Assembly: GCA_028868995.1 (NCBI GenBank)
Contig: JAGWTH010000008.1
Span: 30,402 to 94,401 of the forward strand
Length of the DNA stretch: 64,000 nucleotides
DNA from: Burkholderiales bacterium
GTDB lineage: Bacteria; Pseudomonadota; Gammaproteobacteria; Burkholderiales; Burkholderiaceae_C
Direction of reading: 5' to 3'
The notes below the pieces were generated by a model, which saw only the letters and a list, made by a program, of their open reading frames with translations, did not search any database and had not been told where the DNA came from. A program made the translations under genes and the position numbers. This document shows positions 8,505 through 20,504 of the stretch, piece by piece. Positions within the stretch are counted from its first letter, which is position 1; the number at the start of each line of letters is the position of its first letter.

Positions 8505-9998
8505 TCAGGCCCAGGACATCGCCGACAGGTCGTTCACGAAGATGGGCATGTCCTTCCACAGGCCGCGCACGTTCCTGTTGGCCACCGTGACCCACTGCGG
8601 CTGGTACAGGAAGGCATGCACGCAGTCCTCGGCGATCAGCCGCTGCAGGTCGCCCAGCAGCTTCGTGCGCTCCTTGGCATTGGCCGTGGTCTTGTACTTC
8701 GCGTACAGCGTGTTGAACTTCTCCGAGTGGTAGTTCCAGTAGTAGTCCGGCTTGGCGAAGTTGCCCAGGTCGAACGGCTCGACGTGGGAGATGATCGTCA
8801 TGTCGTAGTTCTTGGCGCCGTACACGTTGGACAGCCACTGGGCCCATTCGACGTTCTGCAGCTTGGCGACGATGCCCACCTTGGCCAGCTCCGAGGCGAT
8901 CACCTCGCCGCCCTGGCGCGCGTAGGGCGGGGGCGGCAGCGTGATGGTCACCTCCAGCGGGGTGGTGATGCCGGCTTCCTTCAGCAGCGCCCGGGCCTTG
9001 TCGGGGTTGTAGGGGTTGATGCCGGTCGTGTCGACGTAGCCCGGGGCGCTGGGCGCGTAGTGGCTGCCGATGGGCGCGCCGTAGCCGTCGCCCGCGCCCT
9101 GGATCACCGCCTTGCGGTCGATCGCCATCGCGATGGCGCGGCGCACGCGCACGTCGTTGAAGGGCTTCCTGCCGTTGTTGATGGCCAGGATGGTCTTGGC
9201 GCGCGAGCCGGAGACGATCACCTGGAACCTCGGGTTGCCCTTGAACTGCGCCACGCTGCGCGGCGTGACGCGCGGGAAGGCGTCGACGTCGCCGGCCAGC
9301 AGGGCGGCGACCTGCGCCGCCGGGTCGGAGATGAAGCGGAAGGTGGCGCGCGACAGCTTGATCGCCGCCGCGTTGCGGTAGCCGTCCCACTTCTTCAGCG
9401 TGATGGAGGAGCCCTTGATCCAGTTCTCCAGCACGTAGGGGCCGGTGCCGACGGGCCTGGTCATGTTGGTGTCGGCGCTCTTGGGCTCGACGATGACCGC
9501 GGTGGCCTGTCCCAGCAGGAAGGGGAAGTCGGGGTCGATCTCCTTGGTCAGCAGCACCACCGTGTGGTCGTCGACCACGCGCGTGGTCAGGTTGGCGAAG
9601 GTGCGCTTGTCCTTGTTGGTGCTCTTCTCGCCGCCGGCGCGGTCGAAGGCGAACTTGACCGTCTGGGCGTTGAAGGGCTCGCCGTTGTGGAACTTGACGC
9701 CGCGGCGCAGCTTGAAGGTGTAGGTGGTGAGGTCGGGGGAGACCTCCCAGCTCTCGGCCAGCAGGGGCGTGACCGAGCCGTCCGGGTTGATCTTGGTGAG
9801 CGTCTCGAAGATGTTGTAGAGCGTCACCTCGCCGATCGAGGAGGCGGCGCCGCCCGTGGGGTCCAGGCCCGGGCTCGGCTCCAGGGCCATGGCCAGGACG
9901 ATGGCGTCCTTGCGGCCCTGGGCGAGCGCGCCCACGGGCAGGGTGGCGAGGGCGGCCAGGGAGGCGGAATGGGTCAGGACACTGCGGCGTTGGATCAT
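8505..9998 (-). CDS. ABC transporter substrate-binding protein, family 5 (peptide/nickel type)
   Basis: 497-residue periplasmic solute-binding protein of the DppA/OppA family. A twin-arginine-like signal (MIQRRSVLTHS, ending VGALAQ-G) is followed by family-5 landmarks: LLAESWEVSPDLTTYTFKL, RRGVKFHNGEPFNAQTV, VGTGPYVLENW and the C-terminal NRNVRGLWKDM region. ATG 9998 is chosen over upstream starts because it has a GGAG 8 nt away and begins the signal peptide. It lies 106 bp downstream of the ATPase genes in the same direction, so it could have its own promoter. Family-5 proteins bind peptides, opines, sugars or metals; the adjacent amidase favours an amide- or peptide-like ligand. Confidence 0.92.
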   Translation of the reverse strand: MIQRRSVLTHSASLAALATLPVGALAQGRKDAIVLAMALEPSPGLDPTGGAASSIGEVTLYNIFETLTKINPDGSVTPLLAESWEVSPDLTTYTFKLRRGVKFHNGEPFNAQTVKFAFDRAGGEKSTNKDKRTFANLTTRVVDDHTVVLLTKEIDPDFPFLLGQATAVIVEPKSADTNMTRPVGTGPYVLENWIKGSSITLKKWDGYRNAAAIKLSRATFRFISDPAAQVAALLAGDVDAFPRVTPRSVAQFKGNPRFQVIVSGSRAKTILAINNGRKPFNDVRVRRAIAMAIDRKAVIQGAGDGYGAPIGSHYAPSAPGYVDTTGINPYNPDKARALLKEAGITTPLEVTITLPPPPYARQGGEVIASELAKVGIVAKLQNVEWAQWLSNVYGAKNYDMTIISHVEPFDLGNFAKPDYYWNYHSEKFNTLYAKYKTTANAKERTKLLGDLQRLIAEDCVHAFLYQPQWVTVANRNVRGLWKDMPIFVNDLSAMSWA

Positions 9999-10104
9999 GG
10001 TGCGGGCTCCAGGGAGGGCAGGGTTGTTGTTGCTTGCCGGTGCGGCGGAATGTTCATCATCCCCGACATTGCGCGATCGAGGCAAGAGGGAATGACAGGG
10101 ACCG

Positions 10105-10917
10105 TCAGGCGGGATCGGGGATCGCAGGTGGCTCGGCCTCGGGCACGGCCTCCAGCAGCGTGCGCGTGTAGGGATGTTCCGGCGCGGCGAACAGCCGCCC
10201 CGGCGGGCCCTGTTCGACGATGCGGCCCTGCCAGAGCACGGCCACCTCGTCGCACAGCTGGTGCACGACCGCCAGGTCGTGGCTGATCAGCATGTAGGTG
10301 ATGCCGAACTCCGCCTGCAGGTCCAGCATGAGGTTCAGCACCTGGGCCTGCACCGAGACGTCCAGTGCGCTCACCGGCTCGTCGGCCACGATCAGCCGCG
10401 GCCGCGTGATCAGGGCGCGGGCGATCGCGATGCGCTGGCGCTGGCCGCCGGAGAACTCGTGCGGGTACTTGCCCAGGTCGTTGGCGCGCAGGCCCACGGC
10501 GTCCAGCGCCTCGGCCGCGCGCCGGCGCTGTTCCCCGCGCGCCACGCCCTGCGCGTCCAGCGGCTCGCTGACGATGCGCTGCACCGTCTGGCGCGGGTCC
10601 AGCGAGCCGTAGGGGTCCTGGAACACCATCTGGAAGTCGCGCCGGGCCTGCCGCAGCGCCTCGCGCGGCAGCGCGTGCAGGTCGCGCCCCAGCAGGCGCA
10701 CGCGGCCCGAGGTGGGCTGGTCGAGGGCCATCACCAGGCGCGCCAGCGTGGACTTGCCCGAGCCCGACTCGCCCACGATGCCCAGGCTGCGTCCCGCCTC
10801 GATGGTGAAGCTCACCCCGCGCAGCGCATGCACCTGTCCGGGCGGCGCGAACAGCGTCTCGCGCGGCAGCGTGTAGTCCTTGACCAGGTCCTCGACCTGC
10901 AGCAGAGGGTCGTTCAT
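10105..10917 (-). CDS. ABC transporter ATP-binding protein, DppF/OppF type
   Basis: 270-residue ATPase of a peptide-type importer. Walker A GESGSGKST (49-57), Q-loop at FQMVFQDP, signature [11 protein letters not shown], Walker B LIVADEPVSALD and H-loop ISHDLAVV are all intact. The C-terminal part ends HPYTRTLLEAVPE, as in DppF. Its ATG overlaps the stop of the partner ATPase gene upstream (ATGA). It forms the second half of the ATPase heterodimer on the cytoplasmic face. Confidence 0.93.
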   Translation of the reverse strand: MNDPLLQVEDLVKDYTLPRETLFAPPGQVHALRGVSFTIEAGRSLGIVGESGSGKSTLARLVMALDQPTSGRVRLLGRDLHALPREALRQARRDFQMVFQDPYGSLDPRQTVQRIVSEPLDAQGVARGEQRRRAAEALDAVGLRANDLGKYPHEFSGGQRQRIAIARALITRPRLIVADEPVSALDVSVQAQVLNLMLDLQAEFGITYMLISHDLAVVHQLCDEVAVLWQGRIVEQGPPGRLFAAPEHPYTRTLLEAVPEAEPPAIPDPA

Positions 10918-11914
10918 GGCTGTCCTTCCCTCCCGCCTTCCCGGCCCGCCGCCACCGCGTCCAGCCGCAGGCAGCGCACCACGTGCCCCGGCTCCACCTT
11001 CACCGCCGGCGGCACGGTGACGTGGCACTCGGGCACGGTGAAGCCGCAGCGGCCCGCGAAGGGGCAGCCGCGCGGCAGGTCCGCCAGCTCGGGCACGGTG
11101 CCCGGGATGGTCGCCAGCCGCTGCCCCTTGGGCGTGTGCAGGCCCGGGCGGGCGGCGAACAGGCCCTGGGTGTAGGGATGCGAGCGGCGGGCGAACACCG
11201 AGGCGGTGGGGCCGCCTTCGACCACGCTGCCGCCGTACATCACCAGCATGCGCCGCACGTTCTGCGCGATCACGCCCAGGTCGTGCGAGATCAGGATCAG
11301 CGCCATGCCGCGCTCGGCCACCAGCTCGCGCATCAGGTCCAGGATCTGGCGCTGGATCGTCACGTCCAGCGCGGTGGTCGGCTCGTCCGCGACCAGCAGG
11401 TCGGGCCCGCAGGCCAGGGCCATGGCGATGGTGATGCGCTGGCGCTGGCCGCCGGAGAACTGGTGCGGATAGGCGTCGACGCGGCGCGCGGCGTCGGGGA
11501 TGCCGACGCGGTCCAGCAGAGCGACGGCTTCCCGGCGCGCCTGCGCCGCCGACAGGCCGCGGTGCAGGCGCAGCGGCTCGGCCACCTGGTGGCCCACCGT
11601 GTGCACCGGGTTGAGCGCCGTCATCGGCTCCTGGAACACCATGGCCATGCGGTCGCCGCGCAGCGCGCACATCTCGCGCTCGCGCTTGCCCACCAGTTCC
11701 TGGCCCTCGAACAGGATGCTGCCGGTCACGCGCGCGCTCTCGGGCAGCAGGCCCATCAGCGCCATCACGGTGATCGACTTGCCGCAGCCGGACTCGCCCA
11801 CCAGGCCCAGCGTCTCGCCGCGCTCCAGCGAGAAGCCCACGTCGCGCACGGCCCGCGCCGGGCCGCGGTGGGTCTGCAGTTCGACCGAGAGGTCGCGGAC
11901 TTCGAGCAATGCCA

Positions 11915-11915
<1 letters not shown>
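10914..11915 (-). CDS. ABC transporter ATP-binding protein, DppD/OppD type
   Basis: 333-residue ATPase with Walker A GESGCGKS (40-47), signature [11 protein letters not shown], Walker [13 protein letters not shown] and H-loop ISHDLGV. It has the C-terminal oligopeptide-ABC extension with cysteines ([11 protein letters not shown]), which in DppD proteins can hold an iron-sulfur cluster. The start codon overlaps the permease stop by one base (TAATG) and its stop overlaps the DppF-type gene, so the four transporter genes are translationally coupled in series. Confidence 0.93.
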
Positions 11916-14129
<2,214 letters not shown>

Positions 14130-14144
14130 CGCCCGCTCCCCGGG

Positions 14145-14540
14145 CTACTTCTTCCCGGGCTTGCCGGGCGCCACGGCGGTGAACACTTCCGGGTCCTGCG
14201 CCTTCTTCCCCTTCCCCTTCGCCTTCTTCTTCTCGTGCGGCCTGGCGGAGGCGGGCGCGTCCGGCTTCGGTGCCGGACCCAGCACCACCGCCTTCGGCGC
14301 GTTCTTCTCCTGCGCCAGGCGCGCCTTCTCCAGCGCGTCGGCCCGCTTGCGGTCCGCTTTCGCGGCGTCGGCCGCCTGCCGGGCGGCCTGGGGCGTGGTC
14401 GGGTCGGAGACGTCCAGGGCCGCGCCGCCCGCGCAGGGCTGGGCGGAATAGCTGCTGCCGCAGCGGTACACCGTCTGCCCGGTGGCGCCGGCCGCGGCGA
14501 GCGCGAGGGCGGCGATGAGGATGGCGTTCTTCACGGGCAT
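14145..14540 (-). CDS. DUF4124-like exported protein
   Basis: 131-residue protein with an N-terminal signal segment (AILIAALALAAAGATG, residues 6-21) followed by a short DUF4124-like block, TVYRCGSSYSAQPCAGG, in which two cysteines probably form a disulfide. The remainder is an Ala/Lys-rich charged helix (residues 55-95) and a Lys/Pro tail. DUF4124 proteins are periplasmic and of unknown function. It lies 19 bp downstream of pth in the same direction and may be read from its transcript. Confidence 0.75.
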   Translation of the reverse strand: MPVKNAILIAALALAAAGATGQTVYRCGSSYSAQPCAGGAALDVSDPTTPQAARQAADAAKADRKRADALEKARLAQEKNAPKAVVLGPAPKPDAPASARPHEKKKAKGKGKKAQDPEVFTAVAPGKPGKK

Positions 14541-14559
14541 GGGTTCCTCCGGGGGCGCG

Positions 14560-15177
14560 TCAGGTCGGGTCGGTCTGCGGCGGCCGCGGCGGCTTGGGCC
14601 GCGGCGCCTTGTGCGTGTGGACGATCAGGGTGGCCTTGTCCATCTCGCCGGCCAGCAGGGCGGGGACGGCCTTGAGCGTGCGCGCGATGCATTCCTCGAT
14701 GGCGGTGCGCTGTTCGGGCGCCGGCTTCCTGAGCACCCAGTTCACCACCTCCGACTTCACGCCCGGGTGGCCGATGCCGATGCGCAGGCGCCAGTAGTCG
14801 GCGGTGCCCAGCTGCGCGTGGATGTCGCGCAGGCCGTTGTGGCCGGCGTGGCTGCCGCCCAGCCGCAGCTTGGCCTGGCCCGGCACGACGTCCAGCTCGT
14901 CGTGCACGACCAGGATCTCCTCGGGCGCGATCTTGTAGAAGCGCGCCAGCGCCGCCACGGACTTGCCCGAGAGGTTCATGAAGGTCTGGGGCTCCAGCAG
15001 CCAGACCGTCTGCCCGTGCACGTTGGCCCGGGCCACCAGCCCGTGGTAGCCGCGGTCGGCCACGAGGTTCACCTTCAGCTCGCGCGCAAGCTCGTCCACC
15101 CACCAGAATCCGGCGTTGTGGCGGGTGGCTTCGTACTCGGGACCCGGGTTGCCCAGGCCGACGAACAGCTTGATCAT
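14560..15177 (-). CDS. pth: Peptidyl-tRNA hydrolase
   Basis: 205-residue Pth recycling peptidyl-tRNA dropped from ribosomes. The active-site residues fall exactly at the E. coli numbers: N10, catalytic H20 (TRHNAGF), N68 (TFMNLSG) and D93 (VVHDELD). The [13 protein letters not shown] motif follows. A basic proline-rich tail (RPKPPRPPQ) extends the C-terminus slightly beyond E. coli Pth. It lies downstream of rplY but behind that gene's terminator, as is typical of the rplY-pth pair. Confidence 0.97.
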   Translation of the reverse strand: MIKLFVGLGNPGPEYEATRHNAGFWWVDELARELKVNLVADRGYHGLVARANVHGQTVWLLEPQTFMNLSGKSVAALARFYKIAPEEILVVHDELDVVPGQAKLRLGGSHAGHNGLRDIHAQLGTADYWRLRIGIGHPGVKSEVVNWVLRKPAPEQRTAIEECIARTLKAVPALLAGEMDKATLIVHTHKAPRPKPPRPPQTDPT

Positions 15178-15245
15178 GGTTCACGACTCGCAGGTTAGGC
15201 CGCGCGGCCGGCGCGGCGAGGGAACTATTGTCGTGGGCCGGAATG

Positions 15246-15270
15246 AAAAAAAGCCCGCTTGCGCGGGCTT
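15246..15270 (-). terminator. Rho-independent terminator after rplY
   Basis: Read on the minus strand, an 8-bp perfect stem (AAGCCCGC/GCGGGCTT) with a 4-nt loop is followed by seven U residues. It stands between rplY (stop at 15314) and pth (start at 15177), so pth probably depends on read-through or on its own promoter. Confidence 0.85.
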
Positions 15271-15313
15271 CCGGGGAGGACACGGCCGGCCGCGGCACCG
15301 CCGCGGCACCGCG

Positions 15314-15982
15314 TCACTTCTTCGCGGCCGGCTTGGCGGCTTCCTTGCCGCCCTTGGCCGGGGCAGCAGCGGCGGCCGGGGCGGCACCCTCGGCACCGGC
15401 GGCGGCTTCGGCCGATTCCTCGGCGGCCGGGACCACCACGGAGACCAGCACCGGGTTCGGCTTGCCGTGGGTGACGGCCTTCACGCCCTTGGGCAGGGTG
15501 ATGTCGTTCAGGTGCAGCGACATGCCCTTCTTCAGGCCGGACAGGTCGACCTCGATGAACTCGGGCAGGTCGGCCGGCAGGCAGGAGATGTCCAGCTCGG
15601 TGACCACCGGGTTGACCAGGCAGTGCTCCAGCTTGACGGCCTCGGACTCCTCGGCGCCCTTGTAGTGCACCGGCACCTTCATGTGCAGGCGGGTGTTGGC
15701 GTCCACGCGCTGGAAGTCGATGTGCTGGACCTGCTGGCGGAAGGGGTGGTACTGCACGTCGCGCAGCAGCACCTTGCTGGTCTTGCCGGCCAGTTCCATG
15801 TCCAGGATGGAGGAGTGGAAGGCCTCCTTCTTCAGGGCGTGCCACAGCGCGTTGTGATCGAGCTCGATCAGCTGCGGCTGGCCCTCGCCACCGTACACGA
15901 TGCCGGGCGTCTTGCCCACGTTGCGCAGACGGCGGCTCGCACCCGTACCCTGCTTGGCGCGCTCGAAAGCGACGAATTTCAT
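15314..15982 (-). CDS. rplY: Ribosomal protein bL25 (CTC type)
   Basis: 222-residue long form of L25, the 5S rRNA-binding protein of the 50S subunit. The N-terminal L25 domain (to about residue 95, with GIVYGG and HIDFQRVD) is followed by the TL5/CTC beta domain (ending near residue 190) and an Ala/Lys-rich tail of about 35 residues. ATG 15982 ([16 protein letters not shown]) is chosen because the domain starts there; in-frame upstream codons add nothing conserved. It lies 78 bp after prs in the same direction and ends in a clear terminator. Confidence 0.96.
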   Translation of the reverse strand: MKFVAFERAKQGTGASRRLRNVGKTPGIVYGGEGQPQLIELDHNALWHALKKEAFHSSILDMELAGKTSKVLLRDVQYHPFRQQVQHIDFQRVDANTRLHMKVPVHYKGAEESEAVKLEHCLVNPVVTELDISCLPADLPEFIEVDLSGLKKGMSLHLNDITLPKGVKAVTHGKPNPVLVSVVVPAAEESAEAAAGAEGAAPAAAAAPAKGGKEAAKPAAKK

Positions 15983-16060
15983 TGCGTTCTCCGATGCAGG
16001 GGCCACCGCGACCAGTGCGCCCCCGATTTCACAAATGCCCCTCGCGGGGCGGCTACAGCC

Positions 16061-17041
16061 TCAGAACAGGTTGACCTGGTCCGAGAACAGACTCATGACC
16101 GATTCGCCCTTGGCGATGCGCTGGATCGTCTCGGCGATCAGCGGGGCGACGGACAGCTGGCGGATCTTGGCGCAGCCGCGCGCGGCCTCCGACAGCGGGA
16201 TGGTGTTGGTCACGACCACCTCGTCCAGGGCCGTGCCCTTGGAGATGCGGTCGATGGCCGGGCCCGAGAAGATCGGGTGCGTGCAGTAGGCGTAGACCTT
16301 CTTCGCGCCGCGCTCCTTGAGCACCTCGGCGGCCTTCACCAGGGTGCCGGCGGTGTCGATCATGTCGTCCATGATCACGCAGTTGCGGCCCTCGATGTCG
16401 CCGATGACGTGCATCACTTCCGACACGTTGGCCTTGGGCCGGCGCTTGTCGATGATGGCCAGGTCGGTGCCCAGCTGCTTGGCGAGCGCCCGGGCGCGCA
16501 CCACGCCGCCGACGTCGGGCGAGACCACGATCAGGTCCTGATAGTTCTTCTGCCGCAGGTCGCCCAGCAGCACCGGCGACGCGTAGATGTTGTCCACCGG
16601 GATGTCGAAGAAGCCCTGGATCTGGTCGGCGTGCAGGTCCATCGTGAGCACGCGCGCCACGCCCACCGTCTCCAGCAGGTTGGCCACGACCTTGGCCGAG
16701 ATCGGCACGCGGCTGGAGCGCGGGCGGCGGTCCTGGCGGGCGTAGCCGAAGTAGGGGATCACGGCGCTGATCCGCTCGGCCGAGGCGCGCTTGAGCGCGT
16801 CGACCATGATCAGCAGCTCCATCAGGTTCTCGTTGGTCGGGGCGCAGGTAGACTGCACCACGAACACGTCGCGGGCCCGCACGTTGGTGTTGATCTCCAC
16901 CGTGACCTCGCCGTCGGAGAAGCGGCTCACGGTGGCGGCGCCCAGGGAGATGCCCAGGTGGCCGGCGATCTCCTCGGCCAGCGCCGGGTTGGCGTTGCCG
17001 GTGAACACCATGAAATCGGGGGACGGGGCAGCCTGCTGCAT
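16061..17041 (-). CDS. prs: Ribose-phosphate pyrophosphokinase
   Basis: 326-residue PRPP synthetase, which makes phosphoribosyl pyrophosphate from ribose-5-phosphate and ATP for nucleotide, histidine, tryptophan and NAD synthesis. Visible: [24 protein letters not shown] near the N-terminus, the catalytic flexible-loop [10 protein letters not shown], and the PRPP-binding loop [14 protein letters not shown]. The start at 17041 ([15 protein letters not shown]) matches Burkholderiales annotations; ATG 17011 would give an E. coli-like length of 316. The tRNA-Gln gene lies 80 bp upstream, a conserved linkage. Confidence 0.97.
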   Translation of the reverse strand: MQQAAPSPDFMVFTGNANPALAEEIAGHLGISLGAATVSRFSDGEVTVEINTNVRARDVFVVQSTCAPTNENLMELLIMVDALKRASAERISAVIPYFGYARQDRRPRSSRVPISAKVVANLLETVGVARVLTMDLHADQIQGFFDIPVDNIYASPVLLGDLRQKNYQDLIVVSPDVGGVVRARALAKQLGTDLAIIDKRRPKANVSEVMHVIGDIEGRNCVIMDDMIDTAGTLVKAAEVLKERGAKKVYAYCTHPIFSGPAIDRISKGTALDEVVVTNTIPLSEAARGCAKIRQLSVAPLIAETIQRIAKGESVMSLFSDQVNLF

Positions 17042-17121
17042 GGGAAGTGACGTGTTCAGACCCAAAATCGGTTGGGCGCAGAACTCGCTTTCACGTGCTC
17101 TGCGCCCAACGTCAAGATGTT

Positions 17122-17198
17122 TGGCAGGGGAGGAAGGACTCGAACCCTCGCATGCCGGAATCAAAATCCGGTGCCTTAACCAACTTGGCGACTCCCCT
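17122..17198 (-). tRNA. tRNA-Gln (anticodon TTG)
   Basis: 77-nt cloverleaf including an encoded CCA. The acceptor stem is AGGGGAG/CTCCCCT, the anticodon stem is CCGGA/TCCGG around the loop TTTTGAT (anticodon TTG), and the T arm contains GGTTCGAGTCC. It lies between ispE and prs on the same strand and is probably processed from a common transcript. Confidence 0.95.
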
Positions 17199-17224
17199 AC
17201 ACAGGTCCGACGCTGCGAGCAGCC

Positions 17225-18091
17225 TCAAACCGAATCGTCGCTGGAGGCCCAACCCACCAGGGGATGGACTTCCATCTTGCCGCATTCCCGCACCACCCAG
17301 CCATTCCTGGCCCAGTGTGCCGGGGCCTGCCCCAGGACCGCTCCCGGCGGCAGCAGCGCGAACACCGCGCTGCCCGAGCCCGTCATGCGGGCCGGCAAGC
17401 CCTGCGAACCCAGCCATTCGACCGCCTCGCCCACTTCGGGGCAAAGCTGCCGGGCCACCGGTTCCAGGTCGTTGTGACCGAAACCCCAGGGGTCTGCAGC
17501 AAAGCCCGAGATTGTAGCACTGTCCGAGTCGCGCTTCAGCGCTGGGTGCGAGAAGATGTCTTTCGTGGCCAGTCCGCGGGGCGGCTTCACCACCGCGAAG
17601 CGGGCCGGCGGCAGCGCCACGGGCGTGATGCGTTCGCCCACGCCCTCCACCCAGGCGCTGCGCCCGCGCAGGAAGAAAGGCACGTCCGCCCCCAGCGCCA
17701 GCCCCACCTGTTCCAGCTGCGCCAGGGACAGTCCCAGCTGCCACAGGCGGTTGAGCGCGAGCAGGCTGCTCGCCGCATCGGACGAGCCGCCGCCCAGGCC
17801 CGCCTCGGCCGGCAGGCGCTTTTCCAGCACGATGTGCGCGCCCTCGCCGCAGCCGGTGGCCTGCTGCAGCGCGCGGGCGGCGCGCAGCGTCAGGTCTTCT
17901 TCAGGAAGCGCCGCGCCGACGTCCTCGCGGGACAGGCGGCCGCCCGGCCGGCGCTCGAAATGCAGGCTGTCGTGCCAGTCCAGCAGCACGAAGGCGGACT
18001 GCAGCAGGTGGTAGCCGTCCGCCCTTCGGCCCGTGACGTGCAGGAACAGGTTGAGCTTGGCCGGCGCGGCGACGTCGTGCAGCGAATGCAT
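17225..18091 (-). CDS. ispE: 4-diphosphocytidyl-2-C-methyl-D-erythritol kinase
   Basis: 288-residue GHMP kinase of the MEP pathway of isoprenoid synthesis. It has PAKLNLFLHVTGRRADGYH (residues 10-28, with the substrate-contacting lysine and the DGYH motif) and the GHMP ATP loop PAEAGLGGGSSDAA (about 98-111). The C-terminal motif ARMTGSGSAVFALL is present. ATG 18091 starts the protein at MHSLHDVAAPAKLN, as in relatives. It follows lolB by 4 bp; lolB-ispE-tRNA-Gln-prs is a conserved block. Confidence 0.95.
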   Translation of the reverse strand: MHSLHDVAAPAKLNLFLHVTGRRADGYHLLQSAFVLLDWHDSLHFERRPGGRLSREDVGAALPEEDLTLRAARALQQATGCGEGAHIVLEKRLPAEAGLGGGSSDAASSLLALNRLWQLGLSLAQLEQVGLALGADVPFFLRGRSAWVEGVGERITPVALPPARFAVVKPPRGLATKDIFSHPALKRDSDSATISGFAADPWGFGHNDLEPVARQLCPEVGEAVEWLGSQGLPARMTGSGSAVFALLPPGAVLGQAPAHWARNGWVVRECGKMEVHPLVGWASSDDSV

Positions 18092-18095
18092 GGTT

Positions 18096-18578
18096 TCAGT
18101 GCTCGAAGACCACGCGCAGGTCGGCCGGGGGAGGCGGCTGCGTGCGGTGCGCACGCAGCCGCCCCTGCGCCACCTGGCTCAGGTCGGCGTCCCAGCCGGG
18201 CACGGGGCTCGGCTTGCCGGCCAGCCAGTCGAACAGCGAGGCCACGGGCAGCGCGGCGCCGGTGGCCTCCCGGGCCAGCGCGTCCAGCGAGGGGAAGCTG
18301 CGCGTGCGGCCGTCGGCGCGCAGCGTGGCGCTGCCGGGAGCCCAGGCCAGCACCGCGAGGGTGCCGCCCAGGGGGTTGAACAGGCTCAGCTCGCCGGCTT
18401 CCGGCGCGCCGCGCAGTTCGAATCCGGCGGAGAACGACTGGCTCGCCTGGCCCTCGACCGTCAGGGCGAGGCGGCCGCTCCAGGCCTGGGGCGCGGCCGC
18501 GCGCGGCGGCACGGCGCAACCCGCGAGCAGCAGCGCGCCCAGCGGCGCCCACCAGCCGCGAGGCAGGCGCGGCGTCAC
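18096..18578 (-). CDS. lolB: Outer-membrane lipoprotein insertion factor LolB
   Basis: 160-residue lipoprotein that receives lipoproteins from LolA and inserts them into the outer membrane. The signal peptide ends in a lipobox LLLAGC, so C20 is the lipidated residue (counting from GTG 18578). The body carries the LolB features: WSGRLALTVEG, FELRGAPEAGELSLFNPLGG and the late block ASLFDWLAGKP. The start is a GTG overlapping the stop of the upstream TPR gene (GTGA). The family is divergent; gene order and lipobox raise confidence. Confidence 0.88.
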   Translation of the reverse strand: MTPRLPRGWWAPLGALLLAGCAVPPRAAAPQAWSGRLALTVEGQASQSFSAGFELRGAPEAGELSLFNPLGGTLAVLAWAPGSATLRADGRTRSFPSLDALAREATGAALPVASLFDWLAGKPSPVPGWDADLSQVAQGRLRAHRTQPPPPADLRVVFEH

Positions 18579-20344
18579 AGATTCACCTTGAGGCGCTTGA
18601 GCGTGTCCCTCAGGGTTTCGTTGTCGGGGCTGCGCGCCAGCCCCTCGCGCCAGACGCCTTGCGCCTGTTCGGTCCGGCCCAGGGTCCACAGCACCTCGCC
18701 CAGGTGCGCGGCGATCTCGGGGTCGGGCCGCTCCTTGTATGCGGCCTGCAGGATGCGCAGCGCCTCGGCGTTGTTGCCCAGGCGGAATTCCACCCAGCCC
18801 AGGCTGTCGCTGATGAAGGGGTCGCCGGGGGCGAAGCTCAGGGCCTTCTGGATCAGCTGCTTGGCCTCGGGCAGGCGCTCGTTGCGATCGGCCAGGGAGT
18901 AGCCCAGGGCGTTGTAGGCGTTGTGGTAGTTCGGATTGCTGGCGATCACCGAACGCAGCAGCCGCTCCATGTCGTCGAAACGGCCCAGCTTGTCGGCCAG
19001 CATCGCCTGGTCGTAGGCGAGGTCGGGATCGCCCGGCTTCCTGGCCAGCGCCTGCCCGAGCAGGTCGTAGGCCGCCTGGTACTGCTTGCTGTCACGCAGC
19101 AGCTGGACTTCCGCCATCAGCTTGAGGCGGGCATCTTCCGGCGAGCGCTCCGGCACCGACTGGATCAGCTTGCGCGCCTCGTCCAGCCGGCCCTGGCGCG
19201 CCAGGATGGAGGCGCGCCGGTTCTGCACCTGCAGCAGGTCCTGCGCGCCCGCTATGCGGTCCAGCCAGGCCGTGGCCTGGGCGTAGTCGCCGCGCTTCTC
19301 GGCGACTTGGGAGAGCGACAGGTAGGCCTGGGCGGAACCGCGCTGCCGCTGCTCGCTGGCGGGCTGGGCCTGCACGACGTCCAGGTACTTCTTCAGAGCC
19401 GCCTCGGCCGCATCGAGCTGGTTGTCCTGGGCCAGCACCGTGCCCAGGGCGAGCCAGGCCTCGGCCAGCTGCGGCCGCTCGGTGGTCACCCGCTGCAGCT
19501 GCAGCACCGCCTCGCCCGTGCGCTGGGCATCGAGCAGGGCGCGGGCGTAGGCCAGCCGCAGCTCCGGCAGCGGCTGCCCGTCCATGTACTTGCGCACGAT
19601 GACCTCGGCCTGCGGCAGCCGGACATCCATCATCTCCAGCGCCAGCAGCACGGGGCCCGGCGCCTTCGCATCGATCGCCTGGCCGCGGCGGGCGGCGTCC
19701 AGGGCGCCGTCGTTGTCGCCCGCGGCCAGGCGCAGGCGGCCCACGGCGGTCCAGGCGGCCGCGCCGGTGTCGGGCTGCTGGAGGTAGTCGCGCAGGCCCT
19801 GCTCCAGCGCCGAGGCGGCCTGCTTCTTGTCGGTGGCGCGGCCGTAGGAACGGGTGATCGCGGCGATGATCGCCGGCCGGTCCTTGGGGTCGGCCAGGGC
19901 GAGCTCGGTGCGCAGCGGCTCCACGCTGTCCGGCAGGCGGTTGAGGGCCACCAGGATCTGCAGCACGTAGCGATTGGCCTCGCGCGACTGCGGCTGGGCC
20001 TTCTTCCAGGCGCTCGCAGCCTGCAGGGCGGCGTCGCCGCTGCGCGCGTCCAGGGCGATCTCCACGGCGCGCTGGTAAAGCTGCGCGTCGTTGGTCTTGC
20101 GGGCGGCGTCGAGGATCAGGTTGAAGCCGGAACCGGGGTCTTCGCCCCGCGCGTCGAGCTCGCCGAGCAGCACCTCGTAGAACAGCTCGGCGTCCATGCC
20201 GCTGTTGACGACGGGGGCCGGGGCTGCGCTCGCGGCTTCCTGCGGGGCCGGGACTGGGGCCGGGGCCTGTGCCAGGGCGGGCGGGGCCGCGGCGCAGGCC
20301 GCGGCCAGGGCGGCGGCGAGCGCCACCAGACGGAATCGCATCAT
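18575..20344 (-). CDS. Exported tetratricopeptide repeat protein
   Basis: 589-residue protein with a signal peptide (MMRFRLVALAAALAAACAAA, cleavage near ALA-Q) and an Ala/Pro linker. At least ten TPR motifs then follow from about residue 70 to the end, for example NYHNAYNALGYSLADRNERLPEAKQL and DPEIAAHLGEVLWTLGRTEQAQ. The paired ATGs at 20344/20341 are the only starts giving a signal peptide. Its stop overlaps the lolB start, implying coordinated expression with lipoprotein transport; TPR proteins of this type are conserved upstream of lolB in Burkholderiales. The cysteine at the signal end (ACAAAP) is not a clear lipobox. Confidence 0.88.
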   Translation of the reverse strand: MMRFRLVALAAALAAACAAAPPALAQAPAPVPAPQEAASAAPAPVVNSGMDAELFYEVLLGELDARGEDPGSGFNLILDAARKTNDAQLYQRAVEIALDARSGDAALQAASAWKKAQPQSREANRYVLQILVALNRLPDSVEPLRTELALADPKDRPAIIAAITRSYGRATDKKQAASALEQGLRDYLQQPDTGAAAWTAVGRLRLAAGDNDGALDAARRGQAIDAKAPGPVLLALEMMDVRLPQAEVIVRKYMDGQPLPELRLAYARALLDAQRTGEAVLQLQRVTTERPQLAEAWLALGTVLAQDNQLDAAEAALKKYLDVVQAQPASEQRQRGSAQAYLSLSQVAEKRGDYAQATAWLDRIAGAQDLLQVQNRRASILARQGRLDEARKLIQSVPERSPEDARLKLMAEVQLLRDSKQYQAAYDLLGQALARKPGDPDLAYDQAMLADKLGRFDDMERLLRSVIASNPNYHNAYNALGYSLADRNERLPEAKQLIQKALSFAPGDPFISDSLGWVEFRLGNNAEALRILQAAYKERPDPEIAAHLGEVLWTLGRTEQAQGVWREGLARSPDNETLRDTLKRLKVNL

Positions 20345-20504
20345 CGAATCATGATAGCGGGTCGGGGGAAGAAGGCCCGGCCGCTGGAGGCTGCCTTCGC
20401 GGAAGGAACTGCGCTGCATGGTGTGGGGCGCAGTCCCGAGGGGTGCCGCGCGGTCTGGAAGCCCAGGATCCCCGTTTAGTGCCGTCCGGCTAGCATCGGT
20501 TCCC